Source: Ovoidimarina sediminis
GTDB lineage: Bacteria > Pseudomonadota > Alphaproteobacteria > Rhodobacterales > Rhodobacteraceae
Direction of reading: 5' to 3'
DNA length: 64,000 bases
Assembly: GCF_032586175.1 (NCBI RefSeq)
Contig: NZ_JAWHTE010000002.1
Location: forward strand, 1 to 64,000
Under the pieces are notes generated by a model, which did no database searches, was not told the DNA's origin, and worked only from the letters and a program-made list of their open reading frames with translations. Below, in pieces: positions 26,338 to 34,443 of the stretch (position 1 is the stretch's first letter; every line of letters starts with the position of its first letter). Made by a program: the position numbers and the translations under genes.

Positions 26338-27138
26338 ATGCGCCGCCTGCTCTACCTGATCGCCTTCCTGGGTTGTGCCGCAACGGCGGGCGCCGCCTCG
26401 GCCGGAAGCGGCGAAAGCCTCTTCGGCCTGGACACCGCCAGTGTCACCTACGGGCCTTATCTCCGGGGCGAATTCGGGGTCGCCTCGCCCCGGCCGGGCG
26501 GGGCCTTCTGGCGGCCGCCGGGCTTTCCCTCGGATCCGCAGATCAGCTTCGATGCAGATGCCGGCAACGTCTCGCTCGTGGGCCTCGCCTTCGGCTATGA
26601 CTGGCAGAACGGCTTTCGCGGCGAACTCGCCCTGAACGCCTTCGGCTCCAGCGACGTGACCGCCCCCTGCGCGGCGGCCAGCGACGGCTCGGGCTGCGCC
26701 AGTCACGCCGACATCTCCAGCGCCGCGGTCAGGACCCGCGCGCTGATGGCGAATGTCTATTACGCCCCCCGCGAAGCGGCCGGAAACAGCTCCCGCATCC
26801 AGCCCTTCCTCACCGCAGGGATCGGCCTCGCGCGCACCACAATGTCGGACTGGACACGCACCAATCCGCTTGCCGGCCAGCCGGTCCGCACCTTCGCAGG
26901 GGCAACGGGTTCCGAACTCGCATGGTCCGTGGGCGCCGGCATCGCCATCGAACTCGACACCGACACGAAACACCCGGTGATCTTCGAGGCGACCTATCGC
27001 TACTTCGATTTCGGCTCGGCCTCGGGCGGCACCGTCCCGGTCGGCCCGGGCGCCAGCCAGCCCGCGGCCCCCTTCCAGTTCGATCACCGAAGCCACGTGA
27101 TCTCGGTCGGCATCCGCATCCCGCTGCAACGCCTCTGA
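26338..27138 (+). CDS. Outer membrane beta-barrel protein
   Basis: A 266-aa protein with a signal peptide (MRRLLYLIAFLGCAATAGAASA, cleavage near residue 22). It then shows alternating amphipathic strands ending in aromatic residues, for example VTYGPYLRGEFGVASP, VGLAFGYDWQNGFRGELALNAF, MANVYYAPREAA, FLTAGIGLARTTM, LAWSVGAGIAIEL, VIFEATYRYFDFGSA and the final strand HVISVGIRIPL. This layout is typical of small eight-stranded OmpA/Omp25-like barrels. It follows the Gly/His-rich secreted protein gene on the same strand. Confidence 0.87.
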   Translation: MRRLLYLIAFLGCAATAGAASAGSGESLFGLDTASVTYGPYLRGEFGVASPRPGGAFWRPPGFPSDPQISFDADAGNVSLVGLAFGYDWQNGFRGELALNAFGSSDVTAPCAAASDGSGCASHADISSAAVRTRALMANVYYAPREAAGNSSRIQPFLTAGIGLARTTMSDWTRTNPLAGQPVRTFAGATGSELAWSVGAGIAIELDTDTKHPVIFEATYRYFDFGSASGGTVPVGPGASQPAAPFQFDHRSHVISVGIRIPLQRL

Positions 27139-27158
27139 CCGGGCGCCGCCCGGGCCCC

Positions 27159-27201
27159 TTCATGTGGCCGGAAATATCCCCGCCGGAGGCATGAAAACTC
27201 T
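27159..27201 (+). repeat. Intergenic repeat, copy 4
   Basis: Contains ttcatgtggccggaaatat followed by ccccgccggaggcatgaaaactc. This is the reverse complement of the variant at 37715-37758. It lies between the convergent OMP gene and petR. Confidence 0.8.
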
Positions 27202-27244
27202 TCCGGCGCACCGCTGCGGTCCTGCGGCCGAGATGAAGCGGCGC

Positions 27245-27955
27245 CTAATCGGGGGCAAGCATGTATCCCGCGCCCCGCACCGTCTGAAGGTAGCGTGGCT
27301 GCTTGGGGTTCGCTTCGAGCTTCCGCCTGAGCCGCGTGATCTGCACATCGATCGCGCGTTCCTCGACGCCGCCGCCGGTGTCGCTGCCGCCGCGTCCCAG
27401 ATCCTCCACAAGCTTCGCGCGCCCCACCGGCGCGCCGGGCGAGGCGGCAAAGATCCGCATCAGCTGGCTTTCGGTCGCCGTCAGCCGGATCGGTGTTTCG
27501 CCATCCCAGAGCTTGCCCTTTTCCACGTCGTAGCGCAGCGGGCCGAGCTTCAGCACCTTCGGCGTGGCCGGCCCCGCATCCTCTGCCGGCGCGCGGCGCA
27601 GGATCGCGTTGATCCGGAGAAGAAGTTCGCGGGGTTCGAACGGCTTTGCCAGGTAATCGTCGGCCCCCGCCTCGAGCCCGGTGATGCGGTCTTCCGTCTC
27701 GCCCTTCGCGGTCAGAAGGAGGATCGGCGTCGCCAGCGTTTCGCGCAAGGACCGGCAGAACGTCACCCCGTCCTCGCCCGGCATCATCACGTCGAGCACG
27801 ATCAGATCGAATTCGAGCCCTTCGAGAAGCCGCCGCGCATGGGCCGCATCCCGCGCCGCCGAAACCCAGAACCCCTGACGCGCCAGGAACTTCTGCAACA
27901 GCCCGCGAATGCGCTCGTCATCGTCGACGATCAGAAGATGGGGATCGGCATCCAT
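27245..27955 (-). CDS. petR: OmpR-family response regulator (PetR-type)
   Basis: A 236-aa two-domain regulator. The receiver domain (about 1-120) has acidic VDDDE near residue 11, phospho-acceptor LIVLDVMMPGEDG near 55, LLLTAKGETEDR and the conserved Lys in YLAKPFEPREL. The C-terminal winged-helix DNA-binding domain (about 140-236) has IRLTATESQLMRIFAASPG, RAIDVQITRLRRKLEANP and YLQTVRGAGYML. Its ATG overlaps the stop of the MarR-type gene. A MarR gene directly followed by an OmpR-type regulator matches Rhodobacter capsulatus petP-petR. The symbol is assigned by that synteny, not by alignment, and no cognate sensor kinase is nearby. Confidence 0.82.
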   Translation of the reverse strand: MDADPHLLIVDDDERIRGLLQKFLARQGFWVSAARDAAHARRLLEGLEFDLIVLDVMMPGEDGVTFCRSLRETLATPILLLTAKGETEDRITGLEAGADDYLAKPFEPRELLLRINAILRRAPAEDAGPATPKVLKLGPLRYDVEKGKLWDGETPIRLTATESQLMRIFAASPGAPVGRAKLVEDLGRGGSDTGGGVEERAIDVQITRLRRKLEANPKQPRYLQTVRGAGYMLAPD

Positions 27956-28455
27956 CAGCCACGCTCCTTCAGCTCGGCGAAATGCCGTCTCATGTCGGGG
28001 TCCATCATCGCCTCCAGCACCTGCCGGAAGCCGGCCACCGCCTCGGGCCCCGCCTGGCGGTAGGCCGCGCGCATCCGGCTGCGCTGCGCCTCGCTCAGCT
28101 TGCGTTCAAGCACCGCGCCCGCCTCCGTCAGGTAGAGGTGGCGTTCGCGCCGGTCGCGCGTGCCCACCCGTGCCTCGACCAGCCCGTCCTCGATCAGCGT
28201 GCGCAGAACCCGGTTCAGCGACTGTTTCGTGACGCCCAGGATGGCGAGGAGGTTGTTGACCGTCGTGCCCGGCGCGCGGTTGATGAAATGCACCGCCCGG
28301 TGATGGGCGCGCCCGTATTCGTGTTCGGCGAGGATGCGGTCGGGATCGGCGGTGAACCCGCGATAGGCGAAGAACATCGCCTCGATGCCCTTGCGAAGCT
28401 GTTCGTCCGTCAGAAAGAGAAGGCTCTCGCCTGACTGTGCGCCCGTGTCGGCCAT
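27955..28455 (-). CDS. petP: MarR-family transcriptional regulator (PetP-type)
   Basis: A 166-aa winged-helix regulator. The N-terminal dimerisation helix (about 10-60) is followed by the MarR-type HTH TTVNNLLAILGVTKQSLNRVLRTLIEDGLVE near residues 65-95 and the wing DRRERHLYLTEAG. The C-terminal helices complete the dimer interface. Its stop overlaps the petR start. It is divergent from ilvE, and a perfect ATGTCA-N7-TGACAT palindrome lies 30 nt upstream of its ATG, a likely autoregulatory operator. The petP assignment rests on the pairing with petR. Confidence 0.82.
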   Translation of the reverse strand: MADTGAQSGESLLFLTDEQLRKGIEAMFFAYRGFTADPDRILAEHEYGRAHHRAVHFINRAPGTTVNNLLAILGVTKQSLNRVLRTLIEDGLVEARVGTRDRRERHLYLTEAGAVLERKLSEAQRSRMRAAYRQAGPEAVAGFRQVLEAMMDPDMRRHFAELKERG

Positions 28456-28484
28456 GATCCCGTCCGTCCTGCCGAGGTCATTTT

Positions 28485-28503
28485 ATGTCAGTGTTGTTGA
28501 CAT
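28485..28503. promoter_or_regulatory. Candidate MarR operator upstream of petP
   Basis: The perfect inverted repeat ATGTCA-gtgttgt-TGACAT has the dimensions of a MarR-type operator. It lies 30 bp upstream of the petP start, in the divergent petP/ilvE promoter region. Autoregulation is inferred from position. Confidence 0.6.
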
Positions 28504-28607
28504 TCCAAGACTCAACTGGTAGCGAATGGCGGGTTTTGTGAAATATTATATCCGGTTCGGACTTATCTCACGCAACTTTTGAAAAACTGCGCGCAAGGAG
28601 GCACCCA

Positions 28608-29477
28608 ATGGCTGGCGCATATGACGATCGCGACGGAGTGATCTGGATGGACGGAAAACTCGTGCCGTGGCGCGACGCGAACGTACACATCCTGACCCAT
28701 GCCATGCACTATGCCTCTGCCGTCTTCGAGGGCGAGCGCGCCTATAACGGCAGGATCTTCGAAAGCGTGAAGCATTCCGAACGCCTGCTGAAATCGGGCG
28801 AGATGCTCGATATGCCGATCCCCTGGTCGGTCGAACAGATCGAAGAGGCGAAATACGCCACGCTGAAGGCGAACGGTCTCGAAGACGGCTATGTCCGCGC
28901 GATCTGCTGGCGCGGCGCGGGCGAGGATATGGGGGTCTCTTCCGCGCGCAACCCGGTGCGTATGGCGATCGCGACCTGGGGCTGGGGCAACTATTACGGC
29001 GACGCCAAGATGAAGGGCGCCAAGCTCGACATCTCGAAATGGAAGCGCCCGTCTCCCGAAACCATCCCGTCCCATGCCAAGGCGTCAGGCCTCTACATGA
29101 TCTGCACCATGTCTAAACACGCCGCCGAGGCGAAGGGATGTTCGGACGCGATGATGTTCGACTATCGCGGCTATGTGGCCGAGGCGACCGGCGCCAACAT
29201 CTTCTTCGTCAAGGACGGCGAGGTGCATACGCCCGATCCCGACTGCATCCTGAACGGCATCACCCGCCAGACGGTGATCGGCATGCTGAAGGATCGCCAG
29301 ATCAAGGTGCACGAACGCCATATCGAACCCGGCGAACTCGAAGGCTTCGAGCAGTGCTGGCTGACCGGCACGGCGGCCGAGGTCACGCCCGTGGGCCAGA
29401 TCGGGGATTACAACTTCGAGGTGGGATCGCTTACGCGCGACATCGCGGAAGGTTACGAGAAGCTGGTCAGAAGCTAA
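28608..29477 (+). CDS. ilvE: Branched-chain amino acid aminotransferase
   Basis: A PLP-dependent fold-type IV transaminase for Leu, Ile and Val. The 289-aa protein has the opening DGVIWMDGKLVPWRDANVHILTHAMHYASAVFEGERAY, the PLP-Lys in SHAKASGLYMIC near residue 155, the DAMMFDYRGYVAEATGANIFF motif near 180, and TPDPDCILNGITRQTVI near 210. This signature set is typical of IlvE rather than D-amino-acid transaminase. A strong AAGGAGG site precedes ATG 28608. Divergent from petP. Confidence 0.95.
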   Translation: MAGAYDDRDGVIWMDGKLVPWRDANVHILTHAMHYASAVFEGERAYNGRIFESVKHSERLLKSGEMLDMPIPWSVEQIEEAKYATLKANGLEDGYVRAICWRGAGEDMGVSSARNPVRMAIATWGWGNYYGDAKMKGAKLDISKWKRPSPETIPSHAKASGLYMICTMSKHAAEAKGCSDAMMFDYRGYVAEATGANIFFVKDGEVHTPDPDCILNGITRQTVIGMLKDRQIKVHERHIEPGELEGFEQCWLTGTAAEVTPVGQIGDYNFEVGSLTRDIAEGYEKLVRS

Positions 29478-29479
29478 AC

Positions 29480-30679
29480 CTACCCCCCGCGCGCCGCCCG
29501 CGCCGCGTTGTAGATGCATCCGGTCGCCAGCCCCGTGTCGGAATCGAACAGGGCCGATTGCGACCGGCGCGGGATGCGCGCGGCAAGCCAGCGCGCAGCG
29601 TCCGTCTCGGGATACCGGTAGGTATAGATGTGAAGCCACGCGTGCCCGAAGAAGTTCTGCCAGAAATCCTTTCGGTAATCCTGGTAATTGGGCCGGTAGG
29701 TCGAATTCAGTGCCACCTTCGCCCAGGGATCGATATTGGCCGGGTTCTGCAGCGCACGCACATATAGCAGCACCGCGTTATGAAGCTTCGCCTCCATGTT
29801 GCGGGGCAGCTTCACGCCCTGCGCCCGCGCCATCTCCATCGCCGTCATGATCTCGCCGAGTGCCGTGGCGTGGTACCACAGCGCCCGGTCGCCCCGCGTC
29901 GTCCTGCCCTTGATCGACCCGTCCTTCAGCATCAGCCGGTCCAGCCCCTTCACCAGCTTCGTGGTGAGGCTTTTCGCGCGCCGCGCATTGCCTTCGGAAT
30001 AGGCCTCCTCGATCGCCGGCCAGTACCAGCCGGTCTTGAGCCCCAGGTAGATGTTGCTCGGCGTTTTGTGGCGCCCGTCGAAATAGGCAAACCACTGCCG
30101 GATCGCCGCGTGATCGGCCGCCCGCGCCTCGCGCCGGTGGTTGGCGACGGAGGCGAAATAGGCCGATCGCGCCGCCGCCATCGTCATCTGCACCTTGCTG
30201 AAATCCTTCGAGTCCGACAGATCCTTGCCATCGGCCCGCCGCCATTCGGTGCAGCTGTCGAGAAGCCGGCCACCCCGCGTGCAGCTTTTCGTCTGGGTAA
30301 AGGCGCCGGATTTCGCCCAGAAGGTGAAGACGTCGAGAAGCTGATCGGCCACCCGCGCATTCCCCGTCACCATCACATGCGCCGCGGCGCTGCTGGTGAG
30401 ATCGGCGAGCCGATCCGCGGCGACGCTCGCGGGGATCCGCTCGGAATTGTCCATGCGTGAATTCAGGCCCTTCAGCTGGATCGGCGGGCGCTGTGACAGG
30501 AGCGAACCGAGACTGCCACGCCAGTAATTCGGATTGGCCGGGCAATAGGCCGCTGCCCCCTTGGCCCCGAGGCTTCGCGCCCGTTCCAGCACGTCGCCGG
30601 GCACGAAACTCGTCTGCGCGGCGGCGGGCAGGGCCGAGGCCAGAAGAAAAGCGATCAGAATGTGGCATCCCCGAAGCAT
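29480..30679 (-). CDS. Alginate-lyase-like secreted protein
   Basis: A 399-aa protein with a signal peptide (MLRGCHILIAFLLASALPAAA, cleavage near residue 21) and an all-helical toroid-like body typical of the alginate lyase (PL5-type) superfamily. Recognisable segments are RMDNSERIPASVAADRLADLTSSAAAHVMV near 75-105, HRREARAADHAAIRQWF near 180, NIYLGLKTGWYWPAIEEAY near 215, and ALWYHATALGEIMTAMEMARAQG near 265. It probably acts on a polyuronate or related exopolysaccharide in the periplasm. The assignment is to superfamily only. Convergent with ilvE (2-nt gap). Confidence 0.8.
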   Translation of the reverse strand: MLRGCHILIAFLLASALPAAAQTSFVPGDVLERARSLGAKGAAAYCPANPNYWRGSLGSLLSQRPPIQLKGLNSRMDNSERIPASVAADRLADLTSSAAAHVMVTGNARVADQLLDVFTFWAKSGAFTQTKSCTRGGRLLDSCTEWRRADGKDLSDSKDFSKVQMTMAAARSAYFASVANHRREARAADHAAIRQWFAYFDGRHKTPSNIYLGLKTGWYWPAIEEAYSEGNARRAKSLTTKLVKGLDRLMLKDGSIKGRTTRGDRALWYHATALGEIMTAMEMARAQGVKLPRNMEAKLHNAVLLYVRALQNPANIDPWAKVALNSTYRPNYQDYRKDFWQNFFGHAWLHIYTYRYPETDAARWLAARIPRRSQSALFDSDTGLATGCIYNAARAARGG

Positions 30680-30733
30680 CGGCAGTCCCCCTCTGCGGTC
30701 TGCCGGAAGCTTAGAGGGCGGCGGCCCCTGCGC

Positions 30734-31039
30734 CTACCCCCCGGGCCCGGCGCCGCCCTGCCCGATGACAAGGATCGCGAGGCCCCAGACCAGAAGATGC
30801 GGGATGAGCGCGGCGTTCAGCCGCCGGGCGAAGGGCTGTTTCCGCGTCTTGTGCCGCGCCCGGCGCTGTGCGCATTTCGCGCCGAACCAGCCGAGCGTGG
30901 CGAGGATCAGAAGACTGGCTTCGGGAATGCGCGGCGCCCCGAGCTTGGCCAGCGCCTTGTCGATCACCATGGCAAGCCCCGCCACGGCGTTCAGGGCGAC
31001 ATAGCCCCCGATGACCAGCGCGGCCGCGCCTATTGCCAC
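30734..31039 (-). CDS. DUF1294 family small membrane protein
   Basis: A protein of about 101 aa. An N-terminal hydrophobic segment (LVIGGYVALNAVAGLAMVIDKALA) carries the DUF1294-type D-K pair. A middle segment RIPEASLLILATLGWFGAKCAQRRARHKTRKQPF follows, and then a C-terminal hydrophobic helix. DUF1294 proteins are uncharacterised inner-membrane proteins. No ATG lies near the family N-terminus. GTG 31039 is used, which overlaps the end of the upstream permease gene by 10 nt and implies translational coupling. Confidence 0.7.
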   Translation of the reverse strand: MAIGAAALVIGGYVALNAVAGLAMVIDKALAKLGAPRIPEASLLILATLGWFGAKCAQRRARHKTRKQPFARRLNAALIPHLLVWGLAILVIGQGGAGPGG

Positions 31040-31959
31040 CCCTTCGCCCGCACCTTGCCCTCGGTCGCCTGCCGCACGCCAAGCTGACGCTCGCGCAGGT
31101 AGATCGCAAAGCCGGCGCCGATGATCAGGGCCGAGCCCAGAAGCATCGGCACCGTTGGCAGTTCGGCGAAGACAAGCCAGCCGATCAGGATCGCCCAGAT
31201 CATCGAGGTATAGGTGAAGGGTGCGAGCGTTCCCGCTTCGGCGAAGCGGTAGGAGGCGGTGAGGCAAAGCTGCCCGGCCGCGCCGAGGCATCCCGCCCCG
31301 ATCAGGAACACCCATTCCCAGCCTTCGGGCCAGACCCAGCCGAAGGGAATGGTGAACAAGGACAGCGTGCTCGCCGTCAGGGCGAAATAGAAGACGATGG
31401 CCGAGGTGTTTTCGACCCCCGCCATCCGCTTGACGAAGATCTGCGCGAAGGCGGCGCACAGGGCCGAGCCAAGGACAATCGCCGCCCCGATCAGTTCCGA
31501 TGTGCTGCCTTCCACGCTGAGGCGCGGCCAGAGGATCACGACGACACCGAAAAGCCCCACCGCCACCGCGCTCAGCCGGATCAGGCGCACGCGCTCTCCC
31601 AACATCAGCGCCGCGAGGATCACGATCAGGATCGGCGTGGCGAACTTCAGCGCCGTCACCTCCGGCAAGGGCAGATATTTCAGCCCCGCGAAACTCAGCC
31701 CCATGGCGACCGAACCCACGAGGCCCCGGGATGCATGGCGCACCCAGCTTGTGGTGCGAAGCGCTTCCACGATCTCCCCGCGCGCCCCGAACCAGGCAAG
31801 GAACAGGGGGACGGTCAGGAAGGCACGGAAGAACACGGCCTCGCCCGCAGGTATCCGGTCGGCGGCCTTGATCAGCGCCGTCATGCCCGTGAACAGCGTC
31901 ACGGCAAGGATCATCAGGAATATGCCCCGCGCCGGGCGCGGATCACTCGGGGTGGCCAT
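31030..31959 (-). CDS. EamA-family transporter
   Basis: A 309-aa inner-membrane protein with ten predicted helices in two EamA repeats (about 10-145 and 155-290). Recognisable parts are FFRAFLTVPLFLAWFGARGE, LPLPEVTALKFATPILIVILAALMLGERV near 95-125 and FAEAGTLAPFTYTSMIWAILIGWLVFAELP near 245-275. This YdcZ/S-adenosylmethionine-transporter-like arrangement is common in alphaproteobacteria, but the substrate is not determined. Its 3' end overlaps the DUF1294 gene. Confidence 0.9.
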   Translation of the reverse strand: MATPSDPRPARGIFLMILAVTLFTGMTALIKAADRIPAGEAVFFRAFLTVPLFLAWFGARGEIVEALRTTSWVRHASRGLVGSVAMGLSFAGLKYLPLPEVTALKFATPILIVILAALMLGERVRLIRLSAVAVGLFGVVVILWPRLSVEGSTSELIGAAIVLGSALCAAFAQIFVKRMAGVENTSAIVFYFALTASTLSLFTIPFGWVWPEGWEWVFLIGAGCLGAAGQLCLTASYRFAEAGTLAPFTYTSMIWAILIGWLVFAELPTVPMLLGSALIIGAGFAIYLRERQLGVRQATEGKVRAKGWQ

Positions 31960-31999
31960 ACCCCCCGCTTACAGGGCCTTGGGGCCCTTGACGAGAGCC

Positions 32000-32185
32000 T
32001 TAGCTCTCCGCCCGCGCGATCCCGAGATAGCGCTTCAGCCTGAGGCCTCCATTCAGGTGCTTCGGCATACGGCGCAGAACCTGCACCTGCCGCCGCGCCA
32101 CCGCGCCGGTCATCCGCTCGGCCCTGAGAAACCGCTTGAGCCGTGCGTGCCCCCGGGGCCTTGGCCCGTCGATCACGTGTTTCAT
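32000..32185 (-). CDS. Small basic protein, unknown function
   Basis: A 61-aa strongly basic protein starting MKHVIDGPRPRGHARLKRFL and ending RLKRYLGIARAES. A good ribosome-binding site (ggaggagc, 6 nt before ATG 32185) and core-like codon use support translation. No known domain is recognised. It lies between queG (upstream) and an EamA permease (downstream) on the same strand. Confidence 0.6.
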   Translation of the reverse strand: MKHVIDGPRPRGHARLKRFLRAERMTGAVARRQVQVLRRMPKHLNGGLRLKRYLGIARAES

Positions 32186-32216
32186 GGCTGCTCCTCCATT
32201 TGGGGCACCCAAGGTA

Positions 32217-33257
32217 TCACGAGTCGGGCAATCGCCCAAATGCCCATCGGCCGGCTTCCGCCACCACGGGATCGGCGTCGTCCATCAACCGCCCCGCCAC
32301 GGGCTTCAGCGCCGCCTTGCCGGAATTGCCGATCGCGTAGGCCACGTTCCGCACGAACCGGTCGCGTCCGATCCGCTTGATCGGGCTCCCTGAAAACCGG
32401 GTGCGAAAGCCCGCGTCGTCCAGCGCGGCCAGCTCCGCCAGCGGCGGTGCGACCAGATCCTCCCGCGCGGCATAGCGCGCCTCCTGCCCCGCCACGGCGA
32501 ACTTGTTCCAGGGGCAGACCGCCAGGCAATCGTCGCAGCCGTAGATCCGGTTTCCAAGCCCGGGGCGGAGCGCTTCGTCCACCGGCCCCCTGTGTTCGAT
32601 CGTGAGATAGCTGATGCAGCGCCGGGCATCGAGCTGGTAGGGCGCCGGAAACGCATCCGTCGGACAGATATCGAGGCAGGCCCGGCACGATCCGCAATGG
32701 TCGGTCTCGGGCGCATCGGGCGCCAGTTCCAGCGTGGTGAAGATCGCGCCCAGGAAAAACCAGTTCCCCAGCCGCCGGCTCAGAAGATTGGTGTGCTTGC
32801 CCTGCCAGCCGAGCCCCGCGGCCCGGGCCAGCGCCTTTTCGGGCACCGGGGCGGTGTCGACGAAAACCTTGATCTCGCCGCCGCCTTCCGCGATCAGCCA
32901 CCGCCCCAGCCGTTTCAGCCGCTTCTTCACCACGTCGTGGTAGTCGCGTCCCCTTGCATAGACACTGATATTGCCGGTCTCACGCCGCGCGAGCCCCTCC
33001 AGCGCATCACCCTCCGGCGTATAGAGATCGGCCAGCACCACGACCGACCGCGCCTCGGGCCAGAGATCGGAGGGCCGCGCCCGCCAGCCCTGCCGCTCGG
33101 CCAGCCAGCCCATCTGGCCGTGCCGCCCGGCGGCCACGAAGGCACGAAGCCGGTCCGCGATATCCACCGCCCCGGGCGCACAGATCCGGGCTTCGGCGAA
33201 ACCCACCGTGCGGGCTTCCGCGACAAGCGCCGCCTTCAGCGCCGCGCCCTGTTTCAT
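32217..33257 (-). CDS. queG: Epoxyqueuosine reductase
   Basis: A cobalamin- and Fe-S-dependent enzyme that reduces epoxyqueuosine to queuosine in tRNA. The 346-aa protein has the N-terminal QueG domain (WLAERQGWRARPSDLWPEARSVVVLADLY), conserved YARGRDYHDVVKKRLKRL near residue 100, and two [4Fe-4S] ferredoxin-like motifs. These are CGSCRACLDICPTDAF near 192 and CDDCLAVCPWNKFA near 245. A C-terminal HEAT-like tail follows. The start codon itself lies at the edge of a dispersed intergenic repeat (its catg). Confidence 0.93.
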   Translation of the reverse strand: MKQGAALKAALVAEARTVGFAEARICAPGAVDIADRLRAFVAAGRHGQMGWLAERQGWRARPSDLWPEARSVVVLADLYTPEGDALEGLARRETGNISVYARGRDYHDVVKKRLKRLGRWLIAEGGGEIKVFVDTAPVPEKALARAAGLGWQGKHTNLLSRRLGNWFFLGAIFTTLELAPDAPETDHCGSCRACLDICPTDAFPAPYQLDARRCISYLTIEHRGPVDEALRPGLGNRIYGCDDCLAVCPWNKFAVAGQEARYAAREDLVAPPLAELAALDDAGFRTRFSGSPIKRIGRDRFVRNVAYAIGNSGKAALKPVAGRLMDDADPVVAEAGRWAFGRLPDS

Positions 33258-33312
33258 GTGGCCGTAAATATCCCGGGGGACGCCGCCCGCGGCGGCGGGG
33301 GGCGGAGCCCCC
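33253..33312 (+). repeat. Intergenic repeat, copy 5, overlapping the queG start codon
   Basis: Consists of ttcatgtggccgtaaatatc, then a cgccgcccgcggcggcg hairpin and ggggggcggagccccc. Its first bases (cat on the plus strand) form the queG ATG, so the repeat supplies the 5' boundary of that gene. Confidence 0.82.
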
Positions 33313-33323
33313 GGAAAACCCCC

Positions 33324-33989
33324 TCAGAAATCGAGATCCGCATAATGCTGCGGCGGTGGAAAGCCCGGCACCTGGTCGGCCAGGATGTTCCGGAACGCCG
33401 GCCGCGACTTGATCTTGGCATACCAGTCCCTGACCGCCGGCACCCGGTTCCAGTCCACGTCCGAAATGTAATCGAGCGCCGAGAAATGCGCCGCGGCGGA
33501 AAAATCCGCCAGCGTCATCGCGTCGCCCGCCAGCCACCGCCGCTGGTCCAGAAGCCAGCCCATGTAATCGAGGTGATACTTGATCGCCTTCGACCCGGCC
33601 TTCACCGCGCTCGAATCCGGATAGCCCGACTTGGTGATCTTCTTGTTCACCCGTTCGTACAGAAGCTTCGACGTCACTTCCTGGTGAAACTTGTCGTCGA
33701 ACCAGCATACGAGCCGCCGCACCTCGTGCCGCCCGGCCGCATCCTGCGGGATCAGCCGGGGCTCGGGACGGGTTTCCTCGAGGTATTCGCAGATCGGGGT
33801 CGATTCGGCCAAGGTCAGGTCGTCGATCTTCAGAACAGGCACTTTTCCGGCCGGATTCCGGCGCAGAAAATCCATCTCACGCTCCCAATAGCGTTCCTCG
33901 ACCAGATCCACCTCGATCTTCTTTTCCGCCAGCACAAGCCGAACCTTGCGGCAGAAAGGCGAAAGCGGAACGTGGTAAAGCCTGGCCAT
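33324..33989 (-). CDS. Glutathione S-transferase family protein
   Basis: A GST-fold protein of about 221 aa. The N-terminal thioredoxin-like domain opens MARLYHVPLSPFCRKVRLVL, with SPFC in the active-site position, and continues through NPAGKVPVLKIDD to ESTPICEYLEE. The helical C-terminal domain (about 90-210) includes WLAGDAMTLADFSAAAHFSALDYI. The Ser-Pro-Phe-Cys opening is common in beta/zeta-like and bacterial stress GSTs. ATG 33989 is preferred; ATG 34001 adds four residues. It is a single gene downstream of a gene-free stretch. Confidence 0.88.
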   Translation of the reverse strand: MARLYHVPLSPFCRKVRLVLAEKKIEVDLVEERYWEREMDFLRRNPAGKVPVLKIDDLTLAESTPICEYLEETRPEPRLIPQDAAGRHEVRRLVCWFDDKFHQEVTSKLLYERVNKKITKSGYPDSSAVKAGSKAIKYHLDYMGWLLDQRRWLAGDAMTLADFSAAAHFSALDYISDVDWNRVPAVRDWYAKIKSRPAFRNILADQVPGFPPPQHYADLDF

Positions 33990-34443
33990 GGGATGCTGCA
34001 TATTGGGGTTTCGTCCCTGTTTGCCGCGAAATAATGCCGTGTTCAACCGTCATCGCTCCGGCGGCCCCAGGGGCGCCCGGCGGGGGGCACGGCCCGGCTT
34101 GTGTAACCAAGTTCACAGACGGCGCTCGCCGATCGGGCCAATCTTCCTTTACATTATCTTAATCGCTCCACGTGTCCGGAGCGGTGGATCAAGCTTGGTG
34201 CCAACTGTTCGGCATCGTTAACGAGTAACGCCACGTAGGTGACAGGATGACTGCGCGAGTTTCCGCGGATCCGTTCGAAAGACGAACTCCCTTCCGCCCC
34301 GCTCCCCACGCGGGTCAGCAGTCGTATTTCCCCAAGACCGACGATTTGCACCCGGCCGCCCGGGCTGCCGTGTCTCGTCGCCCGCTTCGGGACATGTCCG
34401 TCTCCTCACCACCGGCGTCGCGTGTGTGAAAGGTCTGCCCCCC
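33990..34443. other. Gene-free intergenic region
   Basis: About 450 nt between the divergent GST and J-domain genes. It is lower in G+C around 34100-34240, with an AT-rich stretch (ctttacattatcttaatcg) that could hold promoters. No RNA gene, repeat or convincing ORF is visible. Confidence 0.6.
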
